Shown here one piece after another: positions 1 through 8,300 of a stretch of DNA of 20,414 nt. Source of the DNA: Fodinibacter sp045807225 (lineage in GTDB: Bacteria; Actinomycetota; Actinomycetes; Actinomycetales; Dermatophilaceae). Where the stretch lies: NCBI GenBank assembly GCA_045807225.1, contig JBJMHU010000042.1:1-20414 (forward strand). Reading direction: 5' to 3'. Positions within the stretch are counted from its first letter, which is position 1; the number at the start of each line of letters is the position of its first letter. The notes below the pieces were generated by a model that made no database searches, was not told the origin of the DNA, and saw only the letters and a list, made by a program, of their open reading frames with translations. The translations under genes and the position numbers were made by a program.

Positions 1-882
1 ACCAGCATCCGCATCGACGGCGTGCTCCACGAGTTCTCCACGATCCCCGGGGTCAAGGAGGACGTCACCGAGATCATCCTCAACATCAAGGGCCTGGTCG
101 TCTCCAGCGAGCACGACGAGCCCGTCGTGATGTACCTGCGCAAGCAGGGCTCCGGCCCGGTCACCGCGGCCGACATCGCACCGCCGGCCGGCGTGGAGAT
201 CCACAACCCCACGCTGCACATCGCGACCCTGAACGACAAGGGCACCGTCGAGATGGAGCTCACCGTCGAGCGTGGCCGTGGCTACGTCTCCGCGCAGCAG
301 AACAAGTCCGGTGACCAGGAGATCGGCCGCATCCCGGTCGACTCCATCTACAGCCCGGTGCTCTCGGTGACCTACAAGGTCGAGGCCACCCGTGTCGAGC
401 AGCGCACGGACTTCGACCGCCTCGTGGTCGACGTCGAGACCAAGAGCTCGATGGCCCCGCGCGACGCGCTCGCGTCCGCCGGCAAGACCCTCGTCGAGCT
501 GTTCGGCCTGGCCCGTGAGCTCAACGTCGAGGCCGAGGGCATCGACATGGGCCCGTCGCCGACCGACGCCGCGCTCGCCGCGGACCTCGCGCTGCCCATC
601 GAGGACCTCGACCTCACCGTGCGGTCCTACAACTGCCTCAAGCGCGAGGGCATCCACACCGTGGGTGAGCTCGTGGGCCGCAGCGAGGCCGACCTGCTCG
701 ACATCCGCAACTTCGGTGCGAAGTCGATCGACGAGGTCAAGGCCAAGCTCGCCGGCATGGGCCTGGCGCTCAAGGACAGCCCCCCCGGCTTCGACCCCAG
801 CCTCATCGCCGACCGCTACGACGACTTCACCTTCGGAGAGGGCGAGGACGACGCGGCGTACGCCGAGGACGAGCAGCTCTGA
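1..882 (+). CDS. rpoA: DNA-directed RNA polymerase subunit alpha (5' end missing)
   Basis: The reading frame is open from base 1, so the gene begins upstream and only the last 293 or so codons are present. The alpha subunit dimerises to seed RNA polymerase assembly, and its C-terminal domain contacts UP elements and activators. The visible part holds most of the N-terminal dimerisation domain, beginning around the IRIDGVLHEFSTIPGV motif, then an acidic linker. The helix-hairpin-helix C-terminal domain follows (LDLTVRSYNCLKREGI ... RNFGAKSIDEV), and the tail is very acidic (GEGEDDAAYAEDEQL). rplQ follows after 37 nt, the usual bacterial order. The first in-frame GTG at 22 is internal, not a start. 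Identification is secure from sequence similarity I recognise. Confidence 0.97.
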   Translation, partial: TSIRIDGVLHEFSTIPGVKEDVTEIILNIKGLVVSSEHDEPVVMYLRKQGSGPVTAADIAPPAGVEIHNPTLHIATLNDKGTVEMELTVERGRGYVSAQQNKSGDQEIGRIPVDSIYSPVLSVTYKVEATRVEQRTDFDRLVVDVETKSSMAPRDALASAGKTLVELFGLARELNVEAEGIDMGPSPTDAALAADLALPIEDLDLTVRSYNCLKREGIHTVGELVGRSEADLLDIRNFGAKSIDEVKAKLAGMGLALKDSPPGFDPSLIADRYDDFTFGEGEDDAAYAEDEQL

Positions 883-919
883 CCAACGCCTCCAGGCCAC
901 GTAACCAAGGAGAACAGCA

Positions 920-1651
920 ATGCCCACCCCCACCAAGGGTCCCCGTCTCGGAGGCGGTCCCGCTCACCAGCGGCTCATCCTGGCGAACCTCGCGACCTCG
1001 CTCTTCGAGCACGACTCCATCACCACGACCGAGGCCAAGGCCAAGCGCCTGCGCCCCCTCGCCGAGCGTCTCATCACCTTCGGCAAGCGAGGTGACCTGC
1101 ACTCCCGTCGCCGGGTGATGACCGTCATCCGCGACAAGAGCGTCGTGCACCGCCTCTTCGTCGAGATCGCGCCCGACATGGCCGAGCGCAACGGCGGCTA
1201 CACCCGCATCACCAAGATCGGCCCGCGCAAGGGCGACAACGCCCCCATGGCGGTCATCGAGCTCGTCCGTGAGCCCGTCGCCAAGAAGGCCACCGTCAAG
1301 GAGGCCGAGGGCGCCACCAAGCGTGCGGCCAAGGACGAGGCCAAGCGCAAGGCGGCCCAGGACGACGCGACGGCCGCCGCCGAGACCACGGAGGTGCAGG
1401 ACGCCGACGTGCAGGACACGCCCGCCGTCGAGCTGCCCGCCGGTGCCGTCGCCGCGACCGAGGACGGCGCGGCCCCCGAGGGCTACACCGTCAAGGGCAA
1501 CGCCGACTCCGGCAAGTACCACGTCGAGGGCTCGCAGTGGTACGACCAGACGGTCGCCGAGTTCTGGTTCGAGAACGCCGAGGCCGCCGAGGCCGCCGGG
1601 TTCGAGCCGGCCGGTGGCGCGTCGAAGCAGCAGGTCGAGGACGAGGCCTGA
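920..1651 (+). CDS. rplQ: 50S ribosomal protein L17 with long C-terminal extension
   Basis: L17 is a structural protein of the large ribosomal subunit. The start is ATG 920, preceded by AAGGAG at 907-912 with 7 nt spacing. Residues 1-118 are the ordinary L17 core (MPTPTKGPRLGGGPAHQR, then the basic body ending ...AVIELVREPV). The protein is 243 aa, about twice the core length. Residues 119-187 are a Lys/Ala/Glu-rich, probably disordered or helical linker. Residues 188-232 form a small compact module with the pattern GNADSxxYHVxGSxWY...AEFWFxxAEAAEAAGF. This pattern recurs at the ends of actinobacterial proteins; I recall it under the name 'sunset domain', and it resembles the Ada/nuclease metal-binding repeat without its cysteines. 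The function of the module is unknown to me. Strong terminator hairpin at 1677-1711 follows. Confidence 0.96.
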   Translation: MPTPTKGPRLGGGPAHQRLILANLATSLFEHDSITTTEAKAKRLRPLAERLITFGKRGDLHSRRRVMTVIRDKSVVHRLFVEIAPDMAERNGGYTRITKIGPRKGDNAPMAVIELVREPVAKKATVKEAEGATKRAAKDEAKRKAAQDDATAAAETTEVQDADVQDTPAVELPAGAVAATEDGAAPEGYTVKGNADSGKYHVEGSQWYDQTVAEFWFENAEAAEAAGFEPAGGASKQQVEDEA

Positions 1652-1676
1652 GCAACGGCTGACACCAGCACCACGA

Positions 1677-1711
1677 AACGGCCCCCCTCCCACCGCGGGA
1701 GCGGGGCCGTT
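1677..1711 (+). terminator. Hairpin terminator after rplQ
   Basis: Arms 1677-1691 and 1697-1711 pair over 15 positions with one C-C mismatch (AACGGCCCC/GGGGCCGTT, then CTCCC/GGGAG) around a 5-nt loop. It lies 25 nt after the rplQ stop. No T-tract follows, as is common in high-GC actinobacteria, so it may act as an I-shaped terminator. Confidence 0.8.
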
Positions 1712-1720
1712 CCGGCATCC

Positions 1721-1769
1721 GGTTCGAGGTGATCGGCTCACTCCGGGGGTCGGGGTATCACCTCGAACC
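1721..1769. repeat. Perfect 13-bp inverted repeat upstream of truA
   Basis: GGTTCGAGGTGAT at 1721-1733 is matched exactly by its reverse complement at 1757-1769, with a 23-nt G-rich spacer. The right arm lies where the -35 region of the proposed leaderless truA promoter would be. It could be an operator for a dimeric regulator or a transcript hairpin. The sequence does not decide between these. Confidence 0.6.
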
Positions 1770-1787
1770 AGCGGGAACCCGGCCCAC

Positions 1788-1800
1788 TACGCTGGCGCGG
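1788..1800 (+). promoter_or_regulatory. Probable leaderless promoter of truA (-10 TACGCT)
   Basis: TACGCT at 1788-1793 fits the actinobacterial -10 pattern TANNNT and ends 6 nt before the GTG at 1800. No purine-rich ribosome binding site precedes that GTG. Together this is the arrangement of a leaderless transcript starting at the G of GTG. No good TTGNNN -35 is visible. Confidence 0.5.
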
Positions 1801-2642
1801 TGACGCTGCGGATCCGGATCGACCTGTCCTACGACGGGACGGCGTTCTCCGGGTGGGCCGCCCAGCCGGGCCGTCGCACCGTCGAGGACACCCTCAGCGG
1901 TGCCCTCACGACCATCGTGCGCAGCCCGACCCCGGTGCGCCTGGTCGTCGCCGGCCGCACGGATGCCGGGGTGCACGCCCGCGGTCAGGTCGCCCATGCC
2001 GACGTCGAGGCCGGCGACTGGGAGAGCGTTCGGGGACGCTCCGGGCGCCCGCTCGAGGAGGCGGCCGCGACCCGGCTGCGCGGCATCCTCCCGCCCGACC
2101 TGACCGTCCGGCGGGTCAGCGTGGCGCCCGAGGGTTTCGACGCCCGCTTCTCCGCCCTGCGCCGGCGGTACCTCTACCGCGTCTGTGACGACCCCGCCAC
2201 GTTGGACCCCCTGCGCCGCTACGACACCGTGCTGGCGCGCGGGCCGCTCGACCTCGCTGCCATGGATGCCGCGGCCCGCAGCCTGCTCGGCCTCCACGAC
2301 TTCGCGGCCTTCTGCCGGCGCCGGGAGGGAGCCACCACCGTGCGCACCCTGCTCGACCACCGCTGGGAGCGGGCGGCGGACGGCACGCTCGAGGCCACCG
2401 TGGTGGCGGATGCCTTCTGCCACAGCATGGTCCGCGCCCTGGTCGGCGCCGTGGTGCCGGTGGGGGAGGGGCGCCTGCGCGTGGAGGTTCCGCGCGAGGT
2501 GCTCCGCGGCGGAGTCCGTGACTCGCGGGTGCGGGTGATGCCGGCGCACGGGCTCTCGCTCGAGGAGGTGACCTACCCGCCGGACGGCGAGCTCGCGGCG
2601 CGGGCCGAGGCGTCGCGGGTGAGGCGCACGCTGCCGACCTGA
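1800..2642 (+). CDS. truA: tRNA pseudouridine synthase A
   Basis: TruA converts uridines 38-40 of the tRNA anticodon stem-loop to pseudouridine. The start is GTG 1800, giving 280 aa beginning VTLRIRIDLSYDGTAFSGW, the canonical N terminus of the family. The catalytic aspartate is in the motif AGRTDAGVHARGQ (about residues 57-69). The substrate-binding region LRRRYLYRV and the C-terminal FCHSMVRALVGAVVPVGEGR segment are also typical. The frame stays open far upstream through rplQ but there lacks TruA sequence, so the longer reading is rejected. Following rplQ is the common genomic position of truA; here a terminator and inverted repeat lie between them and the gene seems to have its own promoter. 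Confidence 0.95.
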   Translation: MTLRIRIDLSYDGTAFSGWAAQPGRRTVEDTLSGALTTIVRSPTPVRLVVAGRTDAGVHARGQVAHADVEAGDWESVRGRSGRPLEEAAATRLRGILPPDLTVRRVSVAPEGFDARFSALRRRYLYRVCDDPATLDPLRRYDTVLARGPLDLAAMDAAARSLLGLHDFAAFCRRREGATTVRTLLDHRWERAADGTLEATVVADAFCHSMVRALVGAVVPVGEGRLRVEVPREVLRGGVRDSRVRVMPAHGLSLEEVTYPPDGELAARAEASRVRRTLPT

Positions 2643-2744
2643 CCGCCACCGTGCTTCTGGAGCCCCAACTGTCATCGTGGGGCCGTCGTGGGGGACGATG
2701 GACCGGCGCCGCGACGCGGGGAACAGCACGCAAGGAGGTGGATG

Positions 2745-3254
2745 ATGGGCGACAGTGTCTGGCAGGTCCCGAAGTCGTTGCACGTCACGCGGGACACCCA
2801 GGAAGGCACCGCGGCCGGGATCTACGGCATCATCGTCAGCGCTGCCGTGATGTCCGCGTCGCACGGCGAGACCGGGTTGGCCGTGGAGATCTCCGTGCTC
2901 GCCACCCTGGTCATCTACTGGGGAGCGGAGCGGTACGCCCGCATCGTCGCCGAGCGCATCCACGAAGGGCACCGGCTCAGCTGGAAGACCGTGCGGCACC
3001 AGCTGACCTCTGGCTGGGAGCTGATCACCGCGTCGGCGCTCCCGCTCATCGTCCTCGCCGCACTGAGCCTGCTGGGCGCCGACGTCGGCGCGGCAGTGCT
3101 CGGCGCACTCATCTGCAGCACGGTGCTGCTCTGCATCGCCGGCTGGGCGATGGGGCGTGGTGGACGGCTCACGACGCGGGAGCGGGTCGTCTCGGCCGGC
3201 GTGGCGGGCATGTTCGGGATGCTCTTCATCGTGCTCAAGACCTTCCTGCACTGA
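2745..3254 (+). CDS. Small integral membrane protein of unknown function
   Basis: I do not recognise a named family. The protein is 169 aa if translation starts at ATG 2745, which sits 6 nt after a near-perfect AAGGAGGT (2732-2739). An adjacent in-frame ATG at 2742 would be only 3 nt from it. After a short hydrophilic N terminus there are about five hydrophobic stretches: around GIYGIIVSAAVMSAS, EISVLATLVIYWGAE, LITASALPLIVLAALSLLG, GAAVLGALICSTVLLCIAGWAMG, and a C-terminal AGMFGMLFIVLKTFLH. No catalytic or transport motif is visible. It is 66 nt upstream of the ABC-F gene on the same strand, so co-transcription is possible, but no functional link can be read from sequence. The strong ribosome binding site suggests it is well translated. 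Confidence 0.75.
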   Translation: MGDSVWQVPKSLHVTRDTQEGTAAGIYGIIVSAAVMSASHGETGLAVEISVLATLVIYWGAERYARIVAERIHEGHRLSWKTVRHQLTSGWELITASALPLIVLAALSLLGADVGAAVLGALICSTVLLCIAGWAMGRGGRLTTRERVVSAGVAGMFGMLFIVLKTFLH

Positions 3255-3320
3255 CTGTGCCGGCTGCCCGGGCGGAAACGCGGATGAGTTCACGGCGGCG
3301 GTCGGGGAGACTGGTTCCTC

Positions 3321-5015
3321 GTGGGCCATCTCGACGTCAACGCCGTCAGCTTCTCGCTCCCCGACGGGAGGCGCCTGCTGCGCGAGGTCACCTTCCGGGT
3401 GGGGGAGGGTGCCAAGGTGGCGCTCATCGGCCCCAACGGCACCGGCAAGACCACCCTGCTGCGCATCCTCGCCGGCGACCTCACGGCATCCGACGGTGCC
3501 GTGACACGCAGCGGCGGGCTGGGCGTCATGCGCCAGTTCATCGGAAAGGTGCGCGACGACACCACGGTGCGAGACCTGCTCGTCTCCGTCGCCCCCGACC
3601 CGGTGCGCCGGGCCGCCCTCGAGGTCGACCGCACCGAGCTGGCGATGATGGAGCGCGAGACCGAGCAGGACCAGCTCGACTACGCCCAGGCGCTCGCCGA
3701 CTGGGGCGACGTCGGGGGCTACGAGTGGGAGACCCTCTGGGACGTCTGCACCGTGGCGTCGCTGGGCACGCCGTTCGAGCGGGCCCAGTGGCGCAGGGTG
3801 TCGACGCTGTCGGGCGGTGAGCAGAAGCGCGTGGTCCTCGAGGCGTTGCTGCGCGGGCCCCAGGAGGTGCTGGTGCTCGACGAACCCGACAACTACCTCG
3901 ACGTGCCGACCAAGCGCTGGCTGGAGGCGCGGCTCGTGGAGTCCCCCAAGACCGTGCTGTTCGTGAGCCACGACCGCGAGCTGCTCGACCGGGTGGCCAC
4001 GCGGATCGCCACCCTCGAGCCGAGCCGTGGCGGCAACACGGTGTGGGTGCACCCGGGCCGGTTCTCGACCTACGAGCAGGCCCGGGCCGACCGCAACGAC
4101 CGGCTCGACGAGCAGCGGCGCCGCTGGGACGAGGAGCTCGCCAAGATCAAGGCGCTCGTCATCATGTACCGGCAGAAGGCGACCTACAACGACGGGATGG
4201 CCTCCCGGCTCCAGGCGGCCGAGACCCGGCTGCGCAAGTTCGAGGAGGCCGGCCCGCCCGAGGCGGTGCCGCTGCGACAGAAGGTGGCCATGCGGCTCAC
4301 CGGCGGGCGCACCGCCAAGCGCGCCGTGGTGGCGAGCGGGCTCGAGCTGCGGGTCGACGGCGGCCAGCTGATGCACCCCTTCGACGCCGAGATCTGGTTC
4401 GGGGAGCGGGTCGGCGTGCTCGGCAGCAACGGCTCGGGCAAGTCGCACTTCCTGCGCCTGCTCGCGGCCGGCGGGAGCGACCCCGACCGCGAGCACCAGC
4501 CGGTCGGCGACATCCGCCCGGTGCCGGTCGAGCACGGCGGCCGGGTGGTGCTGGGCTCGCGGGTGCGCCCGGGCTGGTTCGCGCAGACGCACGACCACGC
4601 GGCGCTGCACGGCCGCACGCTGCTCGAGATCCTGCACCGCGGCGACGACCATCGTGCCGGGATGCCGCGTGACCTCGCCGCCCGCGCGCTCGACCGCTAC
4701 GGACTGGCGCAGGCGTCGGAGCAGACCTTCGACTCGCTCTCGGGCGGGCAGCAGGCCCGGCTGCAGATCCTGCTGCTCGAGCTCTCCGGGGCGACCCTGC
4801 TGCTGCTCGACGAGCCGACCGACAACCTCGACCTGCACTCGGCGCAGGCCCTCGAGGACGCCCTCGACGCGTTCGAGGGCACCGTGGTCGCGGTCACCCA
4901 CGACCGGTGGTTCGCGCGCGGCCTCGACCGGTTCCTGGTCTTCCGGGCCGACGGCCGGGTGGTCGCGTCGGACGAGGCGATCTGGGACGAGGGCCGGGTC
5001 GACCGGCGGCGTTGA
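3321..5015 (+). CDS. ABC-F family ATPase (translation-associated, subfamily unresolved)
   Basis: The 564-aa protein has two ABC ATPase domains and no membrane segments, the layout of ABC-F proteins. These act on ribosomes in translation regulation or antibiotic protection rather than in transport. Domain 1 has Walker A GPNGTGKTT (37-45), signature LSGGEQKR (from 163), Walker B with D187-E188 and switch His217. Domain 2 has Walker A GSNGSGKS (from 368), signature LSGGQQAR (from 473), D497-E498 and His527. The Arg/Glu-rich linker at about 248-325 matches the helical tRNA-contacting linker of the family. The Walker B extensions read DEPDNYLD and DEPTDNLD instead of the usual DEPTNHLD. GTG 3321 was chosen because the typical N terminus (GHLDVNAVSFSLPDGRRLL) starts there, with a GGGGAGA about 12 nt upstream. 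Whether it confers resistance cannot be told. Confidence 0.9.
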   Translation: MGHLDVNAVSFSLPDGRRLLREVTFRVGEGAKVALIGPNGTGKTTLLRILAGDLTASDGAVTRSGGLGVMRQFIGKVRDDTTVRDLLVSVAPDPVRRAALEVDRTELAMMERETEQDQLDYAQALADWGDVGGYEWETLWDVCTVASLGTPFERAQWRRVSTLSGGEQKRVVLEALLRGPQEVLVLDEPDNYLDVPTKRWLEARLVESPKTVLFVSHDRELLDRVATRIATLEPSRGGNTVWVHPGRFSTYEQARADRNDRLDEQRRRWDEELAKIKALVIMYRQKATYNDGMASRLQAAETRLRKFEEAGPPEAVPLRQKVAMRLTGGRTAKRAVVASGLELRVDGGQLMHPFDAEIWFGERVGVLGSNGSGKSHFLRLLAAGGSDPDREHQPVGDIRPVPVEHGGRVVLGSRVRPGWFAQTHDHAALHGRTLLEILHRGDDHRAGMPRDLAARALDRYGLAQASEQTFDSLSGGQQARLQILLLELSGATLLLLDEPTDNLDLHSAQALEDALDAFEGTVVAVTHDRWFARGLDRFLVFRADGRVVASDEAIWDEGRVDRRR

Positions 5016-5322
5016 CGTCCGTTTCCTCATACGCGGTTTCGCGGCGGGGCCACCGGCCGGGACGGCCAGTCATGCCCTTGCGTGGCTTCGACGCGCGGGG
5101 CGGGGCCGTCGATCGAGCGCTGCGTCGTCGGCGACGGCCTCGGCCTGCTGCAGGTGCTGGACCTCGTCCGGGTGGCGAGTGGACGTCGCCCCGGGCGCGG
5201 GTGAAGACATCGGAAGTTCTCGGTACGGAATCCACATGTGAAGCGTTTACGCATCTACGTTTCTCGTCGGAAACCCCAAACCCCCCGGCGGTGTGCCCGA
5301 CCGGACCTCGCGAGGAGCAACG
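5016..5322. other. Intergenic region between the ABC-F gene and the amylase
   Basis: About 307 nt with no supportable gene. The first two thirds (to about 5205) are as GC-rich as coding DNA but no frame gives a recognisable protein. A GACGGCC/GGCCGTC pair (5061-5067 and 5104-5110) could form a weak hairpin after the ABC-F stop. From about 5210 the sequence becomes distinctly AT-richer, which marks the likely promoter zone of the amylase. Confidence 0.5.
5236..5261 (+). promoter_or_regulatory. Possible LacI-family operator and -10 region upstream of the amylase
   Basis: GAAGCGTTTACG at 5240-5251 matches the core of catabolite-type LacI-family sites (AANCGNTNWC) but the outer bases do not match, so the palindrome is imperfect. 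TACGTT at 5256-5261 fits TANNNT and could be a -10. Sugar-responsive LacI regulation of secreted amylases is common in actinobacteria. The site itself is a weak match. Confidence 0.35.
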
Positions 5323-8300
5323 ATGCCCCGTCCACAACGCCTGTATGCCGTCCTGCTGGGGTGTGCGCTCGTCGCCACCCCCGCGGTCGTCATGGCCACC
5401 CCCGCCTCGGCAGCGACCCCGTCGGTCGCCCTCGTCGGTGACCTGCAGCAGGAGCTCGGCTGCACGGCCGACTGGCAACCGGAGTGCGCGGCGACCGAGC
5501 TGGCGCCGGTCGCCGGCTCCACCACGTACCGGTCGACGTTCGACGTGCCCAAGGGTGAGTGGAAGTTCAAGGTCGCGCTCAACGACTCGTGGGACGTCAA
5601 CTACGGCGCGGGCGGCGCCCTCAACGGTGGCGACATCCCGCTGCTGCTCGCCGGCCCGGCCAAGATCACCTTCAGCTACGACGACACCACGCACCAGGTG
5701 ACCTTCACACCGGTGGTCGACGAGAACACCACCGCGGCCGACGCGTCCCTGACCCGCGCCTCCCTGCGCTCCTCGCTGACCCGTGAGCGCTTCTACTTCG
5801 TGATGGCCGACCGGTTCGCGAACGGCAGCACGGCCAACGACAAGGGCGGTCTGACCGGCGGCCCGCTGAGCACCGGCTTCGACCCCACCGCCAAGGGCTT
5901 CTACCACGGTGGTGACCTCAAGGGGCTCACCAGCAAGCTCGACTACATCAAGGGCATGGGCACCACGGCGATCTGGCTGACGCCCAGCTTCAAGAACAAG
6001 CCGGTGCAGGGGGCGCCCGGCCAGGAGAGCGCCGGCTACCACGGCTACTGGATCACCGACTTCACCCAGATCGACCCGCACCTCGGCACCAACGCCGACA
6101 TGGAGCGGTTGATCGACGCGGCCCACCGCAAGGGGATGAAGGTCTTCTTCGACATCATCACCAACCACACCGCCGACGTCATCGACTACCAGGGCGGCAA
6201 CCACACCTACGTCTCGAAGAAGTCCTCGCCGTACCAGAAGGCGGACGGCACGGTCTTCGACGACCGCGACTACGTCAACCAGCCCTTCCCGGCCATGGAC
6301 CCGGCCACCTCGTTCCCGTACACCCCGTTCTTCCACGGGAACGACGCCACCGCGAAGACCCCCGCCTGGCTCAACGACCCGCTGATGTACCACAACCGCG
6401 GTGACTCGACCTTCGCCGGCGAGTCCTCCACCTACGGTGACTTCTCGGGCCTGGACGACCTGTTCACGGAGCGGCCCGAGGTCGTCAAGGGGATGGGTGC
6501 CATCTACAAGAAGTGGGTCGACTTCGGCATCGACGGCTTCCGGATCGACACCGTCAAGCACGTCAACATCGAGTTCTGGCAGAAGTTCGTCCCCGACATC
6601 CTCGCCGAGGCGGCCAAGGTCAAGAACGACGACTTCTTCGCCTTCGGTGAGGTCTTCGACGGCAACCCGGCGGTGATGTCGCAGTTCACCACCGAGGGCA
6701 AGCTGCAGGCCACGCTCGACTTCGGCTTCCAGCAGCAGGGCGTCGACTTCGCCAAGGGCAAGCCGGCCAAGGTGCTGGCCGACTTCTTCAGCAAGGACGA
6801 CTGGTACACCGACGCCGACAGCAACGCCTACCAGCTGCCCACCTTCCTCGGGAACCACGACATGGGCCGCGCCTCGATGTTCCTCCAGGCCGACGGGCAG
6901 AGCGAGGCCGAGCACCTCAAGCGCCTGGAGTTCGCCAACTCGCTGATGTTCACCAGCCGCGGCAACCCGGTCACCTACTACGGCGACGAGCAGGGCTTCG
7001 TCAGCACCGGTGGCGACCAGCTGGCGCGCGAGGACATGTTCGCGAGCAAGGTCGACGCCTACAACACCGAGACGGTGCTCGGCGGCCCGGAGGGCTCGCG
7101 CGACCGCTACGACACCAAGGCCCCGCTCTACGAGCACATCGCCGACCTCTCGGAGCTGCGGGCCGAGCACCCGGCGCTGGCCGACGGCGCGCAGGTCAAC
7201 CGCTTCGCCTCCGACGGGGCGGGCATCTTCGCCACCTCGCGGATCGGCACCGGCACCAAGGGCGGGAAGAACGCCGGCCGGGTGGAGTACGTCGTGGCGG
7301 CCAACAACGACACCAAGGCCGCAACGGCCACCTTCGCGACCTGGACCAAGGGCAAGGGCGCCGTCTTCACGCCGGTCTTCGGCACTGGCAAGGCCGTCAA
7401 GCCGGGGGCCGACGGCTCGGTCAAGGTCACCGTGCCGCCGCTGACGGTCAGTGTGTGGAAGGCCAACAAGCCGATCTCCACCACGGGCGCGGCGCCGACC
7501 GTCGAGACGGTGCTGGCCGACGGCGGCGCCCACGGCCGCACCGAGGTCAAGGCCGACGTGCGGGCGAGCACCTTCGCCCAGACCACCTTCCTGTGGCGCA
7601 AGGTCGGCGAGACCACGTGGCACGACCTGGGCACCGACGACAACGCGCCGTTCCGCGTGTTCCACGACGTGTCCGGCATCCCCGTGGCGACGCCGCTCGA
7701 GTACCGCGCCATCGTCAAGGATGCCGCGGGGCGCGTCGCCGGTGACTCGTCCACCACCCAGGTGGTCAAGCCCCCGACCCAGACCGTGCCCGAGCTGGGA
7801 GACCCGGTGACCCAGCCGAGCGCCGTGTCGGTGCCCGGCACGCACAACTCCGAGATGGGCTGCCCGGTCTCACTCGGTGTGAGCGGCGACTGGGCACCCG
7901 ACTGCGACCAGGCGCAGCTGGCGCTGGACCCGAACGACCAGATCTGGAAGAGGACCTTCACCCTGCCGGTCGGGCCCTACGCCTACAAGGCCGCCGTCAA
8001 CCGAGCCTGGACCGAGTCCTACGGCCGCGGTGGTGGCAGCGACAACATCGACTACGAGACCGACGGCACGGTGACGTTCTACTACGACCACGCCACGCAC
8101 TGGGTGACCTCCGACGAGGAGGGCCCGATCATCACGGTGCCCGGCTCGTTCCAGAGCGAGCTCGGCTGCAGCGCCGACTGGGACCCCGCCTGCATGCGGC
8201 CCTGGCTGCAGGACAAGGACGGCGACGGCGTCTACGCGCTCGTCACGACGAAGATCCCCGCGGGCAGCTGGGAGTTCAAGGTCGCCCACGGGCTGTCGTT

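Noticed and set aside
1721..1769. tRNA-like GGTTCGA motif suggesting a tRNA or attachment site
   Set aside because: It is one arm of an inverted repeat; no acceptor stem, D-arm or anticodon arm can be folded around it.
2688..2744. Earlier start for the small membrane protein at GTG 2688
   Set aside because: The near-perfect AAGGAGGT at 2732-2739 points to ATG 2745, and the extra residues are basic and low-complexity.
1758..5030. 1090-codon open frame on the minus strand
   Set aside because: It lies antisense to truA, the membrane protein and the ABC-F gene, has a His/Gly/Arg/Val-rich low-complexity translation and shows no domain. It is a high-GC shadow.
5060..5205. Possible gene remnant between the ABC-F gene and the amylase
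   Set aside because: GC content is coding-like, but none of the six frames gives a sequence I recognise or a plausible start with a ribosome binding site.
4894..7845. 983-codon open frame on the minus strand
   Set aside because: Antisense to the amylase, with a low-complexity translation and no motif; the plus-strand amylase has all GH13 residues.
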